From NCBI RefSeq assembly GCF_900111945.1, contig NZ_FOYO01000001.1, positions 1,309,751 through 1,373,750 on the forward strand: 64,000 nt of DNA, read 5' to 3'. The notes below the pieces were generated by a model. It ran no database searches and was not told the DNA's origin. It worked only from the letters and a program-made list of their open reading frames with translations. Position 1 is the first letter of the stretch. Each line of letters starts with the position of its first letter. The position numbers and the translations under genes were made by a program. The stretch is from Litoreibacter janthinus. Its GTDB lineage: Bacteria; Pseudomonadota; Alphaproteobacteria; Rhodobacterales; Rhodobacteraceae. Of the stretch, positions 17,069-25,708 are shown in pieces.

Positions 17069-18574
17069 ATGGACATTCTATCAAACCTTGCGCTGGGCTT
17101 CGGTGTGGCGTTGTCACCCTACACCCTGTTTCTCGCGGTCTGTGGCTGCTTTCTTGGAACAATCATCGGCGCGCTGCCGGGCCTCGGGCCGTCGAACGGC
17201 GTGGCGATCCTGATTCCGATTACCTTCACCCTTGGCCTTGATGCCACCAGCGCGTTGGTGCTGATGACGTCGGTGTATTACGGGGCGATGTATGGTGGGC
17301 GGATATCCTCAATTCTACTGAACATCCCAGGCGATGAGCCCGCGTTGATGACGACCCTCGATGGCTACCCGATGGCCAAGCAAGGCCGGGCGGGCGACGC
17401 GCTGGTTTTGTCCGGGGTGGCCTCTTTTGTAGGCGCGTTTCTGGCCACCATCGGCCTGATGCTTCTGGCACCTTCGCTAGCGCGAGTGGCTTTCTTGTTT
17501 GGTCCCGCCGAATACTTCGCGCTCTATCTTCTGGCATTCTGTACCCTTGGTGGAATGGCGTCTAACAACCAGGCGAAGTCGGCACTGGCGGCTTGTATCG
17601 GCCTTGGTATCGCGACGATTGGCGTGGATTCCTCTTCCGGATTGCCACGTCTAACGGGCGGCAATCTGCACCTATATGACGGGGTCGATTTCCTTGTGGC
17701 CATTGTCGGCCTGTTCGCTATCGCCGAGGTGTTCTTCTTCATCGAAAGCCATGGCAAAGGCTCCGCCATCGGGGTGAAGCTTGACAAGGTCACAGTGCCT
17801 TGGAAGGACATCTGGGACACCAAATGGACTATGCTGCGATCCTCTGGTGTGGGCTTCATCGCGGGCATCTTGCCCGGTGCAGGCGCGTCCTTGGGGTCTT
17901 TCATGGCCTACATGACCGAGAAGTCCATCGCCGGCGAAAAAGGCGGTTTCGGCACGGGCGTTCCCAAAGGTGTCGCTGCCCCCGAGGCAGGCAATAACGC
18001 TGCCGCCGGTGGCGCGCTGGTGCCGATGCTGACGCTGGGTGTGCCCGGCTCTGGTACGACTGCAGTGCTGCTGGCGCTGCTGATGACGCTGAACATTACA
18101 CCGGGGCCGACCCTTTTCACCGACCGTCCAGAGGTCGTTTGGGGCCTGATTGCCTCGCTGTTGATTGCGAACGTCGTGCTACTGCTGATGAATGTGCCAA
18201 TGGTGAAAATCTTCGTCAAAATCCTGATGGTTCCGGCGTGGATTCTGCTTCCGGGTGTGACGATGGTCTCTTTCGTCGGCATCTATTCGCTGTCGGGCAG
18301 CTACTTCGATCTGCTGATGATGGTAGGCTTCGGGGCATTGGGGTATATCTTGCGCAAGCTCGACATCCCGACGGTACCAGTGATCCTTGGCATCCTTCTT
18401 GGCGGCAACATGGAAGACGCACTGCGCCGTGCCATGACGCTGTCGGATGGCGACGCGACATATCTGTTCTCCAGCCCGATCGCGATCGGGTTGTGGGTAG
18501 CAGCGATTGCAGGCTTCGTGGCTCCCATGTTCCTGCGTAACATTCTGAAGAAACCACAGGCGATCACAGACTAA
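17069..18574 (+). CDS. tctA: Tripartite tricarboxylate transporter, large membrane subunit
   Basis: 501 aa, about a dozen membrane segments. Family signatures include GALPGLGPSNGVAILIP near residue 30-45, YGGRISSILLNIPGDEPALMT, and GVPGSGTTAVLLALL, the repeated loops typical of TctA. Forms the sodium- or proton-driven channel with TctB. Overlaps the AtuA-family gene by one base, so transport and the following catabolic genes are likely co-transcribed. Confidence 0.96.
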   Translation: MDILSNLALGFGVALSPYTLFLAVCGCFLGTIIGALPGLGPSNGVAILIPITFTLGLDATSALVLMTSVYYGAMYGGRISSILLNIPGDEPALMTTLDGYPMAKQGRAGDALVLSGVASFVGAFLATIGLMLLAPSLARVAFLFGPAEYFALYLLAFCTLGGMASNNQAKSALAACIGLGIATIGVDSSSGLPRLTGGNLHLYDGVDFLVAIVGLFAIAEVFFFIESHGKGSAIGVKLDKVTVPWKDIWDTKWTMLRSSGVGFIAGILPGAGASLGSFMAYMTEKSIAGEKGGFGTGVPKGVAAPEAGNNAAAGGALVPMLTLGVPGSGTTAVLLALLMTLNITPGPTLFTDRPEVVWGLIASLLIANVVLLLMNVPMVKIFVKILMVPAWILLPGVTMVSFVGIYSLSGSYFDLLMMVGFGALGYILRKLDIPTVPVILGILLGGNMEDALRRAMTLSDGDATYLFSSPIAIGLWVAAIAGFVAPMFLRNILKKPQAITD

Positions 18575-19923
18575 TGGTCAAAGTTCTTATTCCATCGGGG
18601 GCATTGGGGCTCGGCTATGATCGTGCGGCTTTGGCGCGAGGAATAAGCGAGAAACCTGACATCATTGCTATCGACGGGGGCTCCACTGACAGTGGGCCCC
18701 ATTACCTTGGGACGGGCACTTCCAAATACGCGCGCGGCTCCACCAAGGCGGAATGGCGCGAGTTAATGGAAGCCCGGGCCGAAGCGGGCGTGCCGCTGAT
18801 TATCGGCACGGCTGGCACCTGCGGCGCGGACAGCGCGGTTGACTGGCTGGTGGACATCACCCGCGAGATTGCCTCCGATCTGGACATGAAAGTGAAGCTG
18901 GCCGTGCTCAAAAGCGGGCAGCGGCCGGACGGATTGATCGACGCGTTGGGGCAGGGGAAGATCACCCCGCTTAACCCCGCGCCCGAGATTTCCGAGGACG
19001 TGCTCGCGTCCTGTTCCAACATCGTGGCCTTGGCGGGGGCGGAACAGATACAAGCGGCCATCGACACCGGCGCGGATATCGTGATCGCGGGCCGGACGAC
19101 GGATACAGCCATCATATCAGCGCTGCCACTTGCGCGGGGATGCCATGCGGGCGGTGTCTGGCACGGCGCCAAAATCGGGGAGTGCGGGGCGCTGGCGACC
19201 ACGGCACCCAACTCCGGCACGATCCTGATCGAGTTTGACGCCGAAGGCTTTACCATCACCCCGATGGGTGCAGAGGCCCGTGCGACCCCGCACACGGTTT
19301 CGGCGCATATGCTTTACGAGAACTCCAACCCGGACATTCTATATGAGCCCGGCGGGCATCTGGATGTGACCGGCGCGAAATACGAAGCACTGGACGACAA
19401 GCGCGTGCGGGTCACTGGCAGCGAATGGGTGGTTTCTGACCGCTATACCGTGAAGCTGGAGGGCGCGCGGCTGGCTGGGTTCCAGACGGTGTCTTTGGTG
19501 ACAGTGCGCGATCCGCGTTATGTCGCGAATATCCGCGCTTGGTGTGATGATATCGTGACCAAAGCTACCGCCAAAGCCAGCGCGCGTGTCGGCGAGGGCT
19601 TCGAGATTGAATTACGCCTGATCGGGCTGGACGCTACATTGGGCGATTTGGACAGCGCAGCAAAAGCGGGCACGGAAGTGGGTGTTTTGGGAATGGTCAC
19701 CGCGCCGACCGAAGCGTTGTCGCGCGAAGTTGCTAAGGTTCTGAACCCCTACCTGCTGCACCATCCTCTGACCGAGGACGAGGAAATGCCAACCTTCGCC
19801 TTCCCGTTCTCGCCGCCGGAGGTGAACCGTGGCGCGGTCTATGAGTTCTGCCTGAACCACGTGCTTGAGCTGGAGAACCCGATGGACGCTTTTGCCCTGA
19901 CGGTCGAGGAGTTGGGTGCATGA
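18574..19923 (+). CDS. AtuA family protein (DUF1446)
   Basis: 449 aa. N-terminus IAIDGGSTDSGPHYLGTG and later IGTAGTCGADSAVDW and IAGRTTDTAIISALP are typical of the AtuA/DUF1446 family, first described in acyclic terpene use but with no firmly known reaction to my knowledge. No signal peptide. It overlaps the DUF4387 gene by 4 bases, a pairing common in this family. Here the setting is a carboxylate transporter operon, which suggests an organic-acid (or CoA-ester) processing step, not terpene use. Confidence 0.88.
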   Translation: MVKVLIPSGALGLGYDRAALARGISEKPDIIAIDGGSTDSGPHYLGTGTSKYARGSTKAEWRELMEARAEAGVPLIIGTAGTCGADSAVDWLVDITREIASDLDMKVKLAVLKSGQRPDGLIDALGQGKITPLNPAPEISEDVLASCSNIVALAGAEQIQAAIDTGADIVIAGRTTDTAIISALPLARGCHAGGVWHGAKIGECGALATTAPNSGTILIEFDAEGFTITPMGAEARATPHTVSAHMLYENSNPDILYEPGGHLDVTGAKYEALDDKRVRVTGSEWVVSDRYTVKLEGARLAGFQTVSLVTVRDPRYVANIRAWCDDIVTKATAKASARVGEGFEIELRLIGLDATLGDLDSAAKAGTEVGVLGMVTAPTEALSREVAKVLNPYLLHHPLTEDEEMPTFAFPFSPPEVNRGAVYEFCLNHVLELENPMDAFALTVEELGA

Positions 19924-20219
19924 GCAAGCTTGGGGATATCGCCGTCAAAGTGCGGTCCAAAAATGCAGGTCCATTCTGGCTGACCGTCGACATTTTCTGC
20001 GGCACACCTGCGGTCTTTTCTCAAGTCTGCGGCTCGATCACCTCTGATCGTGTCGCGGTGCTATTTAAGGCCGACCCGGCCGTTGTGGACCGTTACGAGA
20101 TGCCGTCGCTGAATGTGCTTAAGCTCAGTCTGCCGCGCCCCGCAATTCAAGGCACGCGCGAGGATCGCGACATGCATGGGGCCTCATTTGCAGCGCTGGT
20201 CGCCGAGTTGGACGTCTGA
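19920..20219 (+). CDS. DUF4387 protein, AtuA partner
   Basis: 99 aa. The conserved stretch KLGDIAVKVRSKNAGPFWLTVDIFC and the later ending DRDMHGASFAALVAEL are family features. It commonly lies beside, or fused to, AtuA proteins, so the two are probably subunits of one enzyme. Start overlaps the AtuA gene by 4 bases. Reaction unknown. Confidence 0.85.
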   Translation: MSKLGDIAVKVRSKNAGPFWLTVDIFCGTPAVFSQVCGSITSDRVAVLFKADPAVVDRYEMPSLNVLKLSLPRPAIQGTREDRDMHGASFAALVAELDV

Positions 20220-20241
20220 CTGCTTGACCCGACGGAGCGAT

Positions 20242-20910
20242 GTGATCACAGTCGCGCCCATGTTGCTGAATTCATCAAAGCCAGAGCCGACCGGCGCCGC
20301 CAATGACGTGGTGTATCGCCGCCTGCGCGCGCAGGTCATGCACGGGGAGATCCTTCCCGGCTCGGCAAGGACCTTGCGCGGGATCGGTAAAGAGTTCGGC
20401 GTGTCCATGACACCCGCCCGCGAAGCCATGCGCCGATTGGTGGCGGAAGGCGCGTTTACCCTGTCATCCTCAGGGCGAATTTCAACACCAGAGCTCTCCA
20501 ATGACCGGATCGAAGAACTGGCGGCCCTAAGGGCGTTGTTGGAGCCGGAACTGGCTGCGCGGGCTTTGCCAAGAGCCCACTTCGCGCTGATCGACCGTTT
20601 GCAATCCATTAACGGGGTGATCGGTCAGGCGATCGCGCGGCAGGATGCGGTTGGCTATATCCGCACAAACCTCGAATTCCACCGCACGCTATATCTGCGC
20701 GCCCAAGCCCCTGCGATGCTGGCTATGGCAGAAACTGTCTGGCTTCAAATGGGGCCGACTATGCGGAGCCTTTACGAGAAACTGCGCCGCTCTGAGTTGC
20801 CTCGGCATCATCGCCTGATTGTTGCTGCGCTGAAGGCGGGGGACGAGCCGGGCTTGCGGCTGGCCGTGCGAGCAGATGTGACCCAAGGCCTGCGGATGTT
20901 GGCGCAATAG
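20242..20910 (+). CDS. GntR-family transcriptional regulator (FCD type)
   Basis: 222 aa if the GTG at 20242 is used (GGAG 4 bases upstream); the ATG at 20260 is an alternative with no ribosome site. The winged-helix domain reads VYRRLRAQVMHGEILPGSARTLRGIGKEFGVSMTPAREAMRRL, followed by the all-helical FCD ligand domain. Last gene of the transporter-AtuA unit, so it probably controls this unit in response to the substrate. A palindrome TGTGATCACA (20241-20250) overlaps its start. Confidence 0.9.
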   Translation: MITVAPMLLNSSKPEPTGAANDVVYRRLRAQVMHGEILPGSARTLRGIGKEFGVSMTPAREAMRRLVAEGAFTLSSSGRISTPELSNDRIEELAALRALLEPELAARALPRAHFALIDRLQSINGVIGQAIARQDAVGYIRTNLEFHRTLYLRAQAPAMLAMAETVWLQMGPTMRSLYEKLRRSELPRHHRLIVAALKAGDEPGLRLAVRADVTQGLRMLAQ

Positions 20911-20978
20911 CATCGCAGTGCTTGGTGAACTGGCACGCCATGCGGTAGGCTTGCCCCGCAAGTGCACGGATTAACAAA

Positions 20979-21674
20979 ATGGATTTTGAAGCCGAAACCC
21001 AGAAGATTGAGCTGGAGCGCCGCAGGCTCGAGGTGGAAAAAATGCGTGTCGAGATCGCCGATGCGTCTCGGCCGCTATGGTTGCGGCCCGGCTCATTGGC
21101 CAGCCTCTCACCCCTTCTGATTGCGTTGGCAGGGGTCTTCGCAGCTTGGGTCACGGGCTATTTCGACACCCAACGGACCCAACTTGCGAACGACATTGCC
21201 GCACTGGAAACTGAGAAGGCTGACCTTTCCAAAGACGTTCAGGCAGCGCAAAACATCATTGATAATGGATACTTGCGCATCCGCATGGCTGCGGGTGAAG
21301 CGCTTTATGCCTTGGGCCACTTCGGCGGTTTCTCCGAGGAGTACGAAGCCGCCTTGCAAAACCTCTTTAAGTTTCAGGAGCGTTTGTCGGATGACGGGAT
21401 CGCGGCTGTAAACACCGTCGCGCAGATTTCTGCGGATCGGTTCAACGTGGTCGAGATCAGCCGACAGTCCTTGTCCGATTTGAACACAACACTGGCGAAC
21501 ATCGAAGCGTCCGACTGGGCTAAAGAGTTGACGACAGATCCAATTCTAAGGTCGGTAGGGCTGTTTCTTGCGCCGGATGGATCTTACTACGACGTTGAAA
21601 AGGAAAGGTTCCTGACCGAGACGGAAGCGCAAAACGCGCTTCCGAACGTATTTACTGCTCCGTCCAGCGACTAA
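20979..21674 (+). CDS. Hypothetical membrane-anchored coiled-coil protein
   Basis: 231 aa, not recognised. Residues 3-30 are a charged helix (coiled-coil like, E/R-rich), residues 45-62 form one membrane segment ([17 protein letters not shown]), then a second helical stretch ([21 protein letters not shown]) and an alpha-helical C-terminal domain with HEAT-like spacing around [21 protein letters not shown]. The stop overlaps the lpd stop on the other strand. Function unknown. Confidence 0.75.
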   Translation: MDFEAETQKIELERRRLEVEKMRVEIADASRPLWLRPGSLASLSPLLIALAGVFAAWVTGYFDTQRTQLANDIAALETEKADLSKDVQAAQNIIDNGYLRIRMAAGEALYALGHFGGFSEEYEAALQNLFKFQERLSDDGIAAVNTVAQISADRFNVVEISRQSLSDLNTTLANIEASDWAKELTTDPILRSVGLFLAPDGSYYDVEKERFLTETEAQNALPNVFTAPSSD

Positions 21675-23059
21675 CTGTGGATCGCGCCGTCGCCGCAGGC
21701 CAAGGCCGCTTCGCGGACGGCCTCCGAGTAGGTCGGGTGCGCGTGGCAGGTGCGGGCCAGATCTTCGGCGGCAGCGCCAAATTCCATGGCGACGCAAATC
21801 TCGTGGATCAGATCGCCAGCCATTGGCCCGATGATATGTGCGCCCAAGATACGGTCGGTGTCTTTGTCTGCGAGAATTTTTACGAACCCGTCGCCCGCAA
21901 AGTTGGCCTTCGCACGCCCGTTGCCCATGAAGGAGAACTTGCCAACCTTGTAGTTGCGACCAGCCTCTTTCAGTTGCTCTTCGGTCGCGCCAACATTGGC
22001 AACCTCTGGGTGGGTGTAGATCACGCCGGGGATCACGTCGTAGTTCACGTGGCCCTTCTGGCCCGCCAGAACTTCTGCCACGCCCATGCCTTCGTCCTCG
22101 GCCTTGTGGGCCAGCATCGGGCCAACGATGGCGTCGCCAATGGCGTAGATGCCTTTGACAGAGGTCGCCCAATGCGCGTCGGTCTTGATTTGGCCACGCT
22201 GTTCCATTTCGATTCCAAGCTCGCTTAGACCGAGACCGTCAGTATAGGGTTTGCGGCCTGTCGCCACCAACACGCAATCGGCGTCTTCGACATGCTCACT
22301 GTCATCTTTGCGCAGTTTGTAGGTGACCTTGGCCTTGTTGTTCTTGACCTCGACCCCTTGCACGGCGGCACCCAGCTGGAACTCCAGCCCTTGCTTGCTG
22401 AGCAGGCGCTGGAAGGTTTTCGATACCTCAGCATCCATGCCGGGCGTGATCGCGTCGAGGAACTCGATCACCTTCACATCTGCGCCCAGGCGCTTGTAGA
22501 CAGAGCCAAGTTCCAGCCCGATCACACCTGCGCCAATGACAACCAGTTTCTTCGGGATCTTGCCAAGTTCCAGCGCGCCGGTGGAGGATACAACGACCTT
22601 CTCGTCGATCTCGACACCCGGCAAAGTGGAGACTTCGGAGCCGGACGCGATCACGATATTCTTGGCCTCGTGGACGTCGTCACCCACCTTTACCTTGCCC
22701 ACCGCAGGGATGGAGGCCCAGCCCTTGATCCAGTCCACCTTGTTCTTTTTCATCAAGAACTCAACGCCCTTGGTGTTCGTCGAAATAACGTCGTCCTTAT
22801 AGGCCAGCATCTGTTTCCAATCGACCGACGGTGCTTTGCCCTTCAGGCCCATCTTGGCGAAGTTATGCTCGGCCTCATGCAACTGGTGCGATGCGTGCAA
22901 CAGCGCCTTGGACGGGATGCAGCCCACGTTCAGACAGGTGCCCCCAAGGGTGTCGCGCCCTTCGACGATCGCGGTTTTCAGGCCAAGCTGTGCGCAGCGG
23001 ATGGCGCAAACATAGCCGCCGGGGCCGGAGCCGATGATGATGACGTCATATGCGGACAT
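21671..23059 (-). CDS. lpd: Dihydrolipoyl dehydrogenase (E3)
   Basis: 462 aa FAD enzyme that re-oxidises dihydrolipoyl groups of 2-oxoacid dehydrogenase complexes with NAD. FAD site [12 protein letters not shown] at the N-terminus, redox-active [19 protein letters not shown] site [18 protein letters not shown], and C-terminal catalytic HAHPTYSE. Last gene of the sucCD-sucAB run, so it most likely serves 2-oxoglutarate dehydrogenase. Confidence 0.97.
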   Translation of the reverse strand: MSAYDVIIIGSGPGGYVCAIRCAQLGLKTAIVEGRDTLGGTCLNVGCIPSKALLHASHQLHEAEHNFAKMGLKGKAPSVDWKQMLAYKDDVISTNTKGVEFLMKKNKVDWIKGWASIPAVGKVKVGDDVHEAKNIVIASGSEVSTLPGVEIDEKVVVSSTGALELGKIPKKLVVIGAGVIGLELGSVYKRLGADVKVIEFLDAITPGMDAEVSKTFQRLLSKQGLEFQLGAAVQGVEVKNNKAKVTYKLRKDDSEHVEDADCVLVATGRKPYTDGLGLSELGIEMEQRGQIKTDAHWATSVKGIYAIGDAIVGPMLAHKAEDEGMGVAEVLAGQKGHVNYDVIPGVIYTHPEVANVGATEEQLKEAGRNYKVGKFSFMGNGRAKANFAGDGFVKILADKDTDRILGAHIIGPMAGDLIHEICVAMEFGAAAEDLARTCHAHPTYSEAVREAALACGDGAIHS

Positions 23060-23070
23060 GGGGGGTCTCC

Positions 23071-23463
23071 TTAGGGGATCAGGGCTGAGAGTAGCATGGT
23101 CACGGTGGCGAGGAAGCCCACCGCCCAGACAACGCTACGCCATGGTGTCAGGCCGAAGGCGTAGCAGGGAATGTAGAGAACGCGCGCGATCAGGTAGATC
23201 ACGGCGCAGGTTTGGGTCGTGGTACTGGACTGGTTGCCCAAAGTGACGACCACAACGGCAAGGGTGAACAGGATCAGCCCCTCGAAATGGTTGTTCAAGG
23301 CGCGCTGCAGCCGGCCGGCGGTGCCGGTCAACTCGATCTTGCGGTCGCGCGGGGACATGGCGGCTTTGCTGCCAACCTGCATCTGCGCCGTGACCGAGTA
23401 GAGGCTGAACTGGACGGCTTGCAGCAGGCCCGCCAGCGCTAGAATGGTGAGTTCAGTTGTCAT
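23071..23463 (-). CDS. MAPEG-family membrane protein
   Basis: 130 aa, four membrane segments, with [20 protein letters not shown] signature seen as [27 protein letters not shown] proteins include glutathione transferases and eicosanoid enzymes; bacterial roles are mostly unknown. Starts overlap the next small gene by 4 bases; lies between sucB and lpd, so it is co-transcribed with TCA genes. Confidence 0.88.
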   Translation of the reverse strand: MTTELTILALAGLLQAVQFSLYSVTAQMQVGSKAAMSPRDRKIELTGTAGRLQRALNNHFEGLILFTLAVVVVTLGNQSSTTTQTCAVIYLIARVLYIPCYAFGLTPWRSVVWAVGFLATVTMLLSALIP

Positions 23464-23702
23464 GGATTGGCCTTTTTCCCAGCTTTGTTGGTCCAGACGA
23501 TAGTGCCGTCATTGGGGCAGAGCAGTGTACCGTCACGGGTGCCGTCCTCTTTGGTGCCTTTGATAAATCCGCCTGAGTTCTGGAAGCGGCGGTAGGGCGT
23601 ATCCCCCGGCTCGGAGCTCGGACCGACACCGACCACGATGCGGATTTCATCGCTGAAATCGCATTTCGGGCAGGTGAGGGTTTTGGGGTCTAGATAGGCC
23701 AT
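23460..23702 (-). CDS. Small zinc-ribbon-like hypothetical protein
   Basis: 80 aa. C-P-K-C at residues 10-13 and a later single cysteine in L-L-C-P-N-D suggest a partial zinc-ribbon fold. No enzyme motif. 4-base overlap with the MAPEG gene. The gene is inside the TCA run between sucB and lpd. Function unknown. Confidence 0.75.
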   Translation of the reverse strand: MAYLDPKTLTCPKCDFSDEIRIVVGVGPSSEPGDTPYRRFQNSGGFIKGTKEDGTRDGTLLCPNDGTIVWTNKAGKKANP

Positions 23703-23736
23703 TTAGTCTTTCTGGGCTGGCGGGGTGAACCCCGCC

Positions 23737-24192
23737 TTACGGGTTTGTGGTGGGTGAACCGTTCGCCTTTGGCGAAGAATGAACCGCCTTACGGGCTTTA
23801 CGGGCCTTTGAATTGAGCTCACGGAATATGCCAATGCAGCAAGCCAATCCGATGAGGCTGGTCGGGAGAGTGACAAGAACAACGAACCCGAGAAGTAGCA
23901 GAGCGATCTGAGTTATTAGCGCAAGGATCGAGCCGTAGCGGATTATGGTACGGGCCACTTCGTCAGACTTCTCTAACATTTTTGAACCCAGAAGAATCAA
24001 TGCCACAGGTGCCGACGTAACCGCGAGCCCAATCAACAGATGGTCGTTGATACCGTGCATGAGGATCAACCCACCGAAGCCGATGGGGGTCAGGGCAAGA
24101 CCGAGGCTCCAGCGCGCGATCCGTTCGCTCTTGGTGAACCGATCGCGTGCCGCTGGGGTATCCGTTTCAGCAGTTTCGGCCCCGAACTCCAT
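23737..24192 (-). CDS. Hypothetical membrane protein
   Basis: 151 aa with about four hydrophobic segments (residues 30-46, 48-70, 85-105, 105-125) and a hydrophilic, basic C-terminal tail (NSKARKARKAVHSSPKANG). Not recognised. The DNA coding for the tail holds two copies of CCGCCTTACGGG 50 bases apart (about 23733 and 23783), so the end of this gene may be recently altered. Lies 9 bases after sucB. Confidence 0.6.
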   Translation of the reverse strand: MEFGAETAETDTPAARDRFTKSERIARWSLGLALTPIGFGGLILMHGINDHLLIGLAVTSAPVALILLGSKMLEKSDEVARTIIRYGSILALITQIALLLLGFVVLVTLPTSLIGLACCIGIFRELNSKARKARKAVHSSPKANGSPTTNP

Positions 24193-24201
24193 CCACTTGA
24201 C

Positions 24202-25707
24202 CTACAAATCCATCAACAACCGACGTGGGTCTTCAAGTGCCTCTTTTACGCGGACCAAGAACGTCACGGCGCCTTTGCCGTCGACGATGCGGTGGTCGTA
24301 GGACAGCGCCAGATACATCATTGGGCGGATCACCACTTGGCCGTTGATCGCCATCGGGCGGTCCTGAATTTTGTGCATGCCAAGAATACCGGATTGCGGC
24401 GGGTTCAGGATGGGCGAGGACATGAGCGAGCCGTAAACGCCGCCGTTGGAAATGGTGAAGCTGCCGCCCTGCATTTCGGCCATGGAGAGCTTGCCGTCAC
24501 GGGCGCGGGCGCCTTTCTCGGCAATGGCTTTCTCGATCTCGGCGAACGACATCCGGTCCGCGTCACGGATCACCGGAACCACTAGGCCAGTTGGCGTGCC
24601 AGCGGCGATGCCCATGTGGACGTAGTTTTTATAGACCACATCGGTGCCGTCGATCTCTGCGTTTACATCTGGCACTTCTTTCAGCGCGTGGATGCAGGCC
24701 TTGGTGAAGAAGGACATGAAGCCCAGCTTCACGCCATGTTTCTTCAGGAACAGATCCTTGTACTCGTTGCGCAGAGCCATCACCTCGGTCATGTCCACCT
24801 CGTTATAGGTGGTTAGCATGGCGGCGGTGTTTTGGCTTTCCTTCAGACGGCGCGCGATGGTCTGGCGCAGGCGGGTCATCTTAACCCGTTCCTCGCGCGA
24901 AGCGTCATCGGCCGAGACAGGCGCACGTGGGGCTTGCGCTGCAGGCGCAGGGGCTGGCGCGGTTGCGGCTTTCAGCACGTCCCCTTTCATAATCCGCCCG
25001 TCGCGACCGGAACCTTGGACTGAGGCAGGGTCGATGCCTTTCTCGGCCATAATCTTGTTGGCGGACGGGGCATTTTCGACGTCTTTTGCGCCGCTTGCTG
25101 CGGGTGCAGAGGCGCTGGCCTTGGACGCCGCAGGCGCAGCGGCTGCAGCCGCACCACCTGAGGAGGAGAGAATGGCCAGCTTCGCAGAAGCGTCAACCGT
25201 CGCACCTTCAGGCGCAAGGATCTCGGTGATTGTGCCAGCAGCCGGGGCCGGAACCTCGACGGACACTTTGTCAGTCTCCAACTCGCACAGCATTTCGTCC
25301 TGTGCGACGGTGTCGCCGACCTGCTTGAACCAAGTGGACACGGTCGCCTCGGTGACGCTTTCGCCCAAGGTTGGCACCATCACGTCAACGTTGTCGCCGC
25401 CAGACGCCGCAGGCGCTGCTGCTGGCGCGTCTTCTTTCCCGTCGTCTTTGGCAGCAGGCGCAGGAGCGGCTTCGCCCTCGCTGACTTGCGCCAGCAGGGC
25501 GTCGACACCCACTGTTTCGCCTTCTTGCGCAACGATTTCCGACAGGGTGCCCGCCACGGGGGAGGGCACTTCGACGGTCACTTTGTCGGTTTCCAGCTCG
25601 CACAGCATTTCGTCTACGGCGACAGCATCGCCAGGTTTTTTGAACCAGGTGGCCACGGTTGCTTCGGTGACGCTTTCGCCAAGGGTTGGGACGCGGATCT
25701 CAGACAT
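24202..25707 (-). CDS. sucB: Dihydrolipoamide succinyltransferase (E2 of 2-oxoglutarate dehydrogenase), two lipoyl domains
   Basis: 501 aa. Two lipoyl domains in tandem (about 1-80 and 105-185), each with the lipoylated lysine in CELETDKV, joined by Ala/Pro linkers; then a peripheral subunit-binding domain ([30 protein letters not shown]) and the catalytic domain ending in [15 protein letters not shown] with the active-site histidine. E. coli SucB has one lipoyl domain. One base follows the sucA stop. Confidence 0.97.
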   Translation of the reverse strand: MSEIRVPTLGESVTEATVATWFKKPGDAVAVDEMLCELETDKVTVEVPSPVAGTLSEIVAQEGETVGVDALLAQVSEGEAAPAPAAKDDGKEDAPAAAPAASGGDNVDVMVPTLGESVTEATVSTWFKQVGDTVAQDEMLCELETDKVSVEVPAPAAGTITEILAPEGATVDASAKLAILSSSGGAAAAAAPAASKASASAPAASGAKDVENAPSANKIMAEKGIDPASVQGSGRDGRIMKGDVLKAATAPAPAPAAQAPRAPVSADDASREERVKMTRLRQTIARRLKESQNTAAMLTTYNEVDMTEVMALRNEYKDLFLKKHGVKLGFMSFFTKACIHALKEVPDVNAEIDGTDVVYKNYVHMGIAAGTPTGLVVPVIRDADRMSFAEIEKAIAEKGARARDGKLSMAEMQGGSFTISNGGVYGSLMSSPILNPPQSGILGMHKIQDRPMAINGQVVIRPMMYLALSYDHRIVDGKGAVTFLVRVKEALEDPRRLLMDL

Positions 25708-25708
25708 T

